From Novosphingobium kaempferiae (GTDB taxonomy: Bacteria; Pseudomonadota; Alphaproteobacteria; Sphingomonadales; Sphingomonadaceae), in NCBI RefSeq assembly GCF_021227995.1, contig NZ_CP089301.1:2914001-2978000 (forward strand): a DNA stretch of 64,000 nt, in the 5' to 3' direction. Shown here piece by piece: positions 60,332 through 64,000 of this stretch. A program made the translations under genes and the position numbers. The notes beneath the pieces are model-generated. The model saw nothing but the letters and a program-made list of their open reading frames with translations. It did no database searches and was not told the DNA's origin. Each line of letters begins with the position of its first letter. The stretch's first letter is position 1.

Positions 60332-63300
60332 TCAGTGAAAGTCCCGCGAGCGGGGCAGGATGCGCACGTTGCGCGGATGTCCCCGCGACGCATGGCCCGA
60401 AGTCGGCCGGTTCGGATCGTAGACCGGGTGGCGCACCGCATCGCCCGGCATCGGCTCGGGCTTGAGCATCGGCGGCGGCGAGAGGCGCGCCATCGCCTCG
60501 CTGGCATCGGTGACGAGATCGACCATCAGGTGAACCACGCCTTCCTTGCTGTGCTGGACCACGCCGTCGATCACCATCAGCCGCGCGGCCATCACCGCGC
60601 GCCGCTGCTTCTCGAACTCGCGCGCCCAGAGCAGCGCGTTCACGATGCCGGTCTCATCCTCGATGGTGATGAAGATCGCATTGCCCTTGCCGGGTCGCTG
60701 GCGGATCAGCACGACCCCGGCGACGCGCACTTTCTGACCATCCTTCGCGGTATTGACTTCCGCGCAGGTCCGCACCCCCTGCCCGGCGAAGTGTTCGCGC
60801 AGGAACTGCATGGGGTGGCCCTTCAGCGACAATCGCTGGGTCTGGTAATCGGCGACGACTTCCTCGGACGGCGCCATCGCGGGAAGCGCGGCTTCGGGTT
60901 CCGCGGCCAGTTCGGGCGCATCCAGCGCCGCGAAAAGCGGCAGTTGCGCCGAAGGCACCCGCCGCGCCTCCCACCCCGCCTGACGCCGGCTCTGCCCCAG
61001 CGAGCCGAGCGCATCGGCATCGGCCAGCAACCGCAGGGCGCGCGAGGGCAGCCCGGCCCGGCGCGCGGCGTCCTCAAGGTTCGCGATGGGCGCAGCCTCG
61101 CGCGCCGCTTTCAGCGCCTCGGCCCACTCCTTCTTGAACCCGCCGATCTGCCGCAGGCCAAGGCGCAGGATGCGTTCGCCCTCCAGCGTATTGTCCCAGA
61201 AGCTGTCGCGGATATCGATAGGCCGGACCTCCACCCCATGTTCGCGCGCATCGCCGACAAGCTGCGCGGGCGCATAGAACCCCATCGGCTGGCTGTTGAG
61301 CAGCGCGCAAGTGAACACCGCCGGATAATGGCACTTCAGCCATGACGAGACGTAGGCCAGCAGCCCGAATGCCTGCGCATGGCTTTCGGGAAAGCCGTAT
61401 TCGCCGAAACCTTCGATCTGCTTGAAGCAACCCTCGGCGAAGTCCTGCGGATAGCCGCGCCGGACCATGCCGTTGACGAACTTTTCCTGATGTTCATGGA
61501 TGGTGCCGTTGCGCCGGAACGTCGCCATCGAGCGGCGCAGGCGGTCGGCCTCAGCGGGGGAGAACTTCGCCGCGACGATCGCAAGGCGCATCGCCTGTTC
61601 CTGAAACAGCGGTACGCCCATGGTCTTGTAGAGCAGATCTTCCATCTCGCCCTTCGGGCCGGGAAAGACGACCTTCTCCTCACCCGTGCGCCGCCGCAGA
61701 TAGGGATGGACCATGCCGCCCTGAATCGGGCCGGGCCGCACGATGGCCACCTGGATGACGAGATCGTAGAGTTCGCGCGGCTTCATGCGCGGAAGCATCG
61801 CGATCTGGGCGCGGCTCTCGACCTGGAACGTGCCGATGCTGTCGCCCCTGCACAGCATGTCGTAGGTCGGCACGTCATCCTGCGGGACGGTGGCCAGTTC
61901 CAGATCGCGCCAGCCATGATCGCGCAGCAGATCGAAGCTCTTGCGGATCGCCGTCAGCATGCCAAGCGCGAGAATGTCAACTTTCATCAATCCGAGGGAT
62001 TCGAGGTCTTCCTTGTCCCACTCGATGAAAGTGCGCTTCTCCATCGCCGCATTGTGGATCGGCACGAGTTCGTCGAGCCGACCTTCGCTCAGCACGAAGC
62101 CGCCGACATGCTGCGAAAGGTGGCGGGGGTATTCGAGGAGCCGCCCCACCATGTCGCGCAGACGCTCCACCTGCGGGTTGGCGGGGTCAAACCCGGCTTC
62201 GGTCAGGCGGGTTTCGGGCAGTTCGGTGCCACCCCAGCTGCCCCAGACGGTACCGGAGAGGCGCGTGGTGATGTCCTCGCTCATGCCCAGCACCTTGCCG
62301 ACTTCGCGGATGGCGCTGCGCTGGCGATAACGGATGACGGTGGCGGCAATCCCGGCACGGTCGCGGCCGTAGCGATTGTAGATATACTGCATCACCTCTT
62401 CGCGCCGCTCGTGCTCGAAATCGACGTCGATGTCGGGCGGCTCGTCCCGCTCGGTGGAGAGGAAGCGCGTGAACAGCAGTTTTTCTTCCACCGGGTCGAT
62501 CGGCGTGACGCCAAGGAAGTAGCAGACCAGCGAATTGGCCGCGCTGCCGCGTCCCTGACACAGAATCGGCGGATCGAGACTGCGCGCGTAATGCACGATG
62601 TCGTGGACGGTGAGGAAGTAGTAGGCGATCTTCTGGTCACGGATCAGGCCGAATTCCTCGTTCAGCGTCTCTTGGTACCTGGGTGGCAGGCCATCGGGGA
62701 ACCACTTGCGCGAGCCCTCCATGACGAGATGCTCCAGCCACGGCTGCGGCTCCCAACCTTCGGGCACCGGCTCGTGCGGGTATTCGTAGCGCAAGTCGTC
62801 GAGGGTGAATTTCACACAGGCCAGCAAGTCCTGCGTCGCCGCCAGCGCCTCGGGGCAGGCGCGGAACAGGCGGGCCATCTCGACGGGGAACTTGAGGTGC
62901 CGCTCGGCATTGGCGGCGAGGCGGCGACCGGCGGTCTGGACGGTCAACCCCTCGCGGATGCAGGTGAGGACGTCCTGCATCGGCCTGTCCTCCGGCGTCG
63001 CATAAAGCACGTCGTTGGTGGCGATCAGGGGGACGCCGGTGCGCTGCGACAGCGCCATCCGCTCCGCCAGCCGACGCGCGTCGCGACCGGCACGGGGCAT
63101 GGTGGCGGCAAGCCAGAGCCTGACCGTAGTTTCCGCCTTGCCCCCTCCTTCGTCATTGCGAGCGTAGCGAAGCAATCCATGCGGTGCGCGATGCCGCTGG
63201 ATTGCTTCGCTACGCTCGCAATGACGAGGTGTGAGTGTAGATGTGGAGTGCGAATGAGCAGCCAGCGCCCGCAACGTGGCAAGCAGCGCTTCGTCCCCAT

Positions 63301-63703
63301 CCCCACTACCCGGCATCACGATCAGCGCCATCTCCTGCGCATGTTCGACGAGGTCGCTCAGGTGCAGTTCGCACTCGCCCTTCTTCGACTTGCGGTTGCC
63401 CAGGGTCAGCAGGCGCGTCAGGCGGCCCCAGCCGTGGCGCGTCATCGGATAGGCCACGATGTCGGGCGTGCCGTCCGCGAAGACCAGCCGCGCGCCGACG
63501 ATCAGGCGCAGCCCGCTTTTTGCCCTCCCGATCTCCTTCCATGCACGATGGGCGCGGACCACGCCCGCCACGGTGTTGCGGTCGGCGATGCCGATGCCGG
63601 TCATGCCCATCGCCTGCGCCCGCACGACCATCTCCGCTCCCGGCGAGGCGCCGCGCAGGAAGCTGAAATTGGTGGCGGTGACGAGTTCCGCGAAAGCACT
63701 CAC
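60332..63703 (-). CDS. dnaE2: Error-prone DNA polymerase DnaE2 (ImuC), with repeat insertion
   Basis: A 1123-residue C-family polymerase that copies damaged DNA with ImuA/ImuB in the SOS response. PHP domain at the N-terminus (FAELVTATNFSFLRGAS; the metal-binding HxH of active PHP domains is absent, as is common in DnaE2). Catalytic Asp pair in PPDIDVDFEHERREEV, and the C-terminal OB segment KVRVAGVVLIRQRPGKGNA. GTG 63703 overlaps the imuB stop as GTGA. A repeat of family A (63151-63226) is translated in frame at residues about 160-185, giving a 25-45-residue insertion in the PHP domain. The frame stays open, so the protein may still be made. Confidence 0.94.
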   Translation of the reverse strand: MSAFAELVTATNFSFLRGASPGAEMVVRAQAMGMTGIGIADRNTVAGVVRAHRAWKEIGRAKSGLRLIVGARLVFADGTPDIVAYPMTRHGWGRLTRLLTLGNRKSKKGECELHLSDLVEHAQEMALIVMPGSGDGDEALLATLRALAAHSHSTSTLTPRHCERSEAIQRHRAPHGLLRYARNDEGGGKAETTVRLWLAATMPRAGRDARRLAERMALSQRTGVPLIATNDVLYATPEDRPMQDVLTCIREGLTVQTAGRRLAANAERHLKFPVEMARLFRACPEALAATQDLLACVKFTLDDLRYEYPHEPVPEGWEPQPWLEHLVMEGSRKWFPDGLPPRYQETLNEEFGLIRDQKIAYYFLTVHDIVHYARSLDPPILCQGRGSAANSLVCYFLGVTPIDPVEEKLLFTRFLSTERDEPPDIDVDFEHERREEVMQYIYNRYGRDRAGIAATVIRYRQRSAIREVGKVLGMSEDITTRLSGTVWGSWGGTELPETRLTEAGFDPANPQVERLRDMVGRLLEYPRHLSQHVGGFVLSEGRLDELVPIHNAAMEKRTFIEWDKEDLESLGLMKVDILALGMLTAIRKSFDLLRDHGWRDLELATVPQDDVPTYDMLCRGDSIGTFQVESRAQIAMLPRMKPRELYDLVIQVAIVRPGPIQGGMVHPYLRRRTGEEKVVFPGPKGEMEDLLYKTMGVPLFQEQAMRLAIVAAKFSPAEADRLRRSMATFRRNGTIHEHQEKFVNGMVRRGYPQDFAEGCFKQIEGFGEYGFPESHAQAFGLLAYVSSWLKCHYPAVFTCALLNSQPMGFYAPAQLVGDAREHGVEVRPIDIRDSFWDNTLEGERILRLGLRQIGGFKKEWAEALKAAREAAPIANLEDAARRAGLPSRALRLLADADALGSLGQSRRQAGWEARRVPSAQLPLFAALDAPELAAEPEAALPAMAPSEEVVADYQTQRLSLKGHPMQFLREHFAGQGVRTCAEVNTAKDGQKVRVAGVVLIRQRPGKGNAIFITIEDETGIVNALLWAREFEKQRRAVMAARLMVIDGVVQHSKEGVVHLMVDLVTDASEAMARLSPPPMLKPEPMPGDAVRHPVYDPNRPTSGHASRGHPRNVRILPRSRDFH
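63151..63226. repeat. Palindromic repeat, family A, inside dnaE2 (copy 7)
   Basis: 76 bp with the same arms as the intergenic copies, lying in the dnaE2 coding frame on the minus strand. It encodes RHCERSEAIQ and LLRYARNDE. 76 is not a multiple of 3, so flanking added or lost bases must have restored the frame. Confidence 0.92.
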
Positions 63704-64000
63704 GGGAACAGGCCGTGCAGATACCAGCGCGGGTCCGGCTTCTCGCTGAACAGGCCGTGGCGGAAGATCCAGTAGCGCCGCCCGTCCGCGTCCTCGATGC
63801 GGTAGTAGTCGCGCGTCTCCCCCGCTCCGCCGGGCATGTGCCCGCCGCGCCGCCGCCACCATTCCGCGCCAATCCGCTCCGGCCCCTCGGCCAACGTGAC
63901 GTCGTGGAGGCGCCCCTTCCAGCGGAAGCGCTGCGGCGGACTGTCGGGCACACCCGCGATCACGTCCACCTGCTGCGGCGGGTCGAGGAGGAGGAGTGGA
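63700..64000 (-). CDS. imuB: ImuB, Y-family polymerase-like protein (C-terminus only)
   Basis: The frame is open to the window end, and only the last 99 residues are present. PQRFRWKGRLHDVTLAEGPERI, split as RFRWKGRLHDV and AEGPERIGAEWWRR, TRDYYRIEDADGRRYWIFR and PRWYLHGLF are the usual ImuB C-terminal segment. ImuB links DnaE2 to the sliding clamp in damage-induced mutagenesis. Its stop overlaps the dnaE2 start as GTGA, so the pair is coupled. Confidence 0.9.
   Translation of the reverse strand, partial: PLLLLDPPQQVDVIAGVPDSPPQRFRWKGRLHDVTLAEGPERIGAEWWRRRGGHMPGGAGETRDYYRIEDADGRRYWIFRHGLFSEKPDPRWYLHGLFP

Noticed and set aside
17781..63226. CRISPR array
   Set aside because: The repeats are single palindromic units far apart; no regular spacers and no cas genes.
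61379..63775. 798-residue plus-strand frame
   Set aside because: Antisense shadow of dnaE2.

Overview
The window is a GC-rich chromosomal segment of an alphaproteobacterium, most likely a sphingomonad such as Novosphingobium or a relative. This is an inference from the abundance of TonB-dependent receptors, the gene orders Tim44-MltA-Smr beside secB, ubiE-ubiB-coaBC-dut, ftsE-ftsX and metX-metW beside hisC-tyrA, and the dispersed palindromic repeats. No rRNA, tRNA, insertion sequence or CRISPR array was recognised.

Positions 1-22413 form an accessory, catabolism-like island. It has two TonB-dependent receptors (one cut by the window start), two MFS transporters, a LysR regulator, a periplasmic cupin, four cytosolic alpha/beta-hydrolase paralogues, a secreted hydrolase, two M24 (Xaa-Pro peptidase-like) proteins, a flavin amine oxidase, a luciferase-like (LLM, NtaA/SnaA type) monooxygenase, an N-extended SAM methyltransferase, an aminoglycoside-phosphotransferase-like kinase and a small helical protein. 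Most neighbours overlap by 4 to 10 nt, so they are translationally coupled. All four cytosolic hydrolases carry histidine where the nucleophile elbow normally has Ser, Asp or Cys, and both M24 proteins carry Asp where the family normally has a Glu metal ligand. The likely role is uptake across the outer membrane and stepwise breakdown of an N-containing, amide- or ester-bearing compound; the substrate cannot be read from the sequence.

Positions 22434-37054 are core genes: Smr, mltA and a Tim44-like protein on the minus strand; secB, murJ and trpS on the plus strand; a cysteine-peptidase-like protein, a MOSC protein and a DUF4136 lipoprotein; then the minus-strand run ubiE, ubiB, membrane protein, coaBC, dut.

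Positions 37224-41256 hold a second accessory unit. A ~1083-residue protein joins a serine-hydrolase (lipase-like) domain to a C-terminal CHAT caspase-like protease. It is followed by a 112-residue helical protein and a four-helix membrane protein. It resembles conflict or cell-suicide modules.

Positions 41424-60220 are again mostly housekeeping: DUF1294, MAPEG, nrdB, a GST, a VOC protein, a double-hotdog thioesterase, a LysE exporter, metW-GNAT-metX, hisC-tyrA, a transglutaminase-like protein, ftsE-ftsX-DUF218-plsC, a zinc-ribbon protein and a PepSY-flavodoxin-reductase fusion. The end (60332-64000) is the mutagenesis pair dnaE2 and imuB (partial). Three families of palindromic repeats are scattered through the intergenic regions, and one copy sits in frame inside dnaE2.
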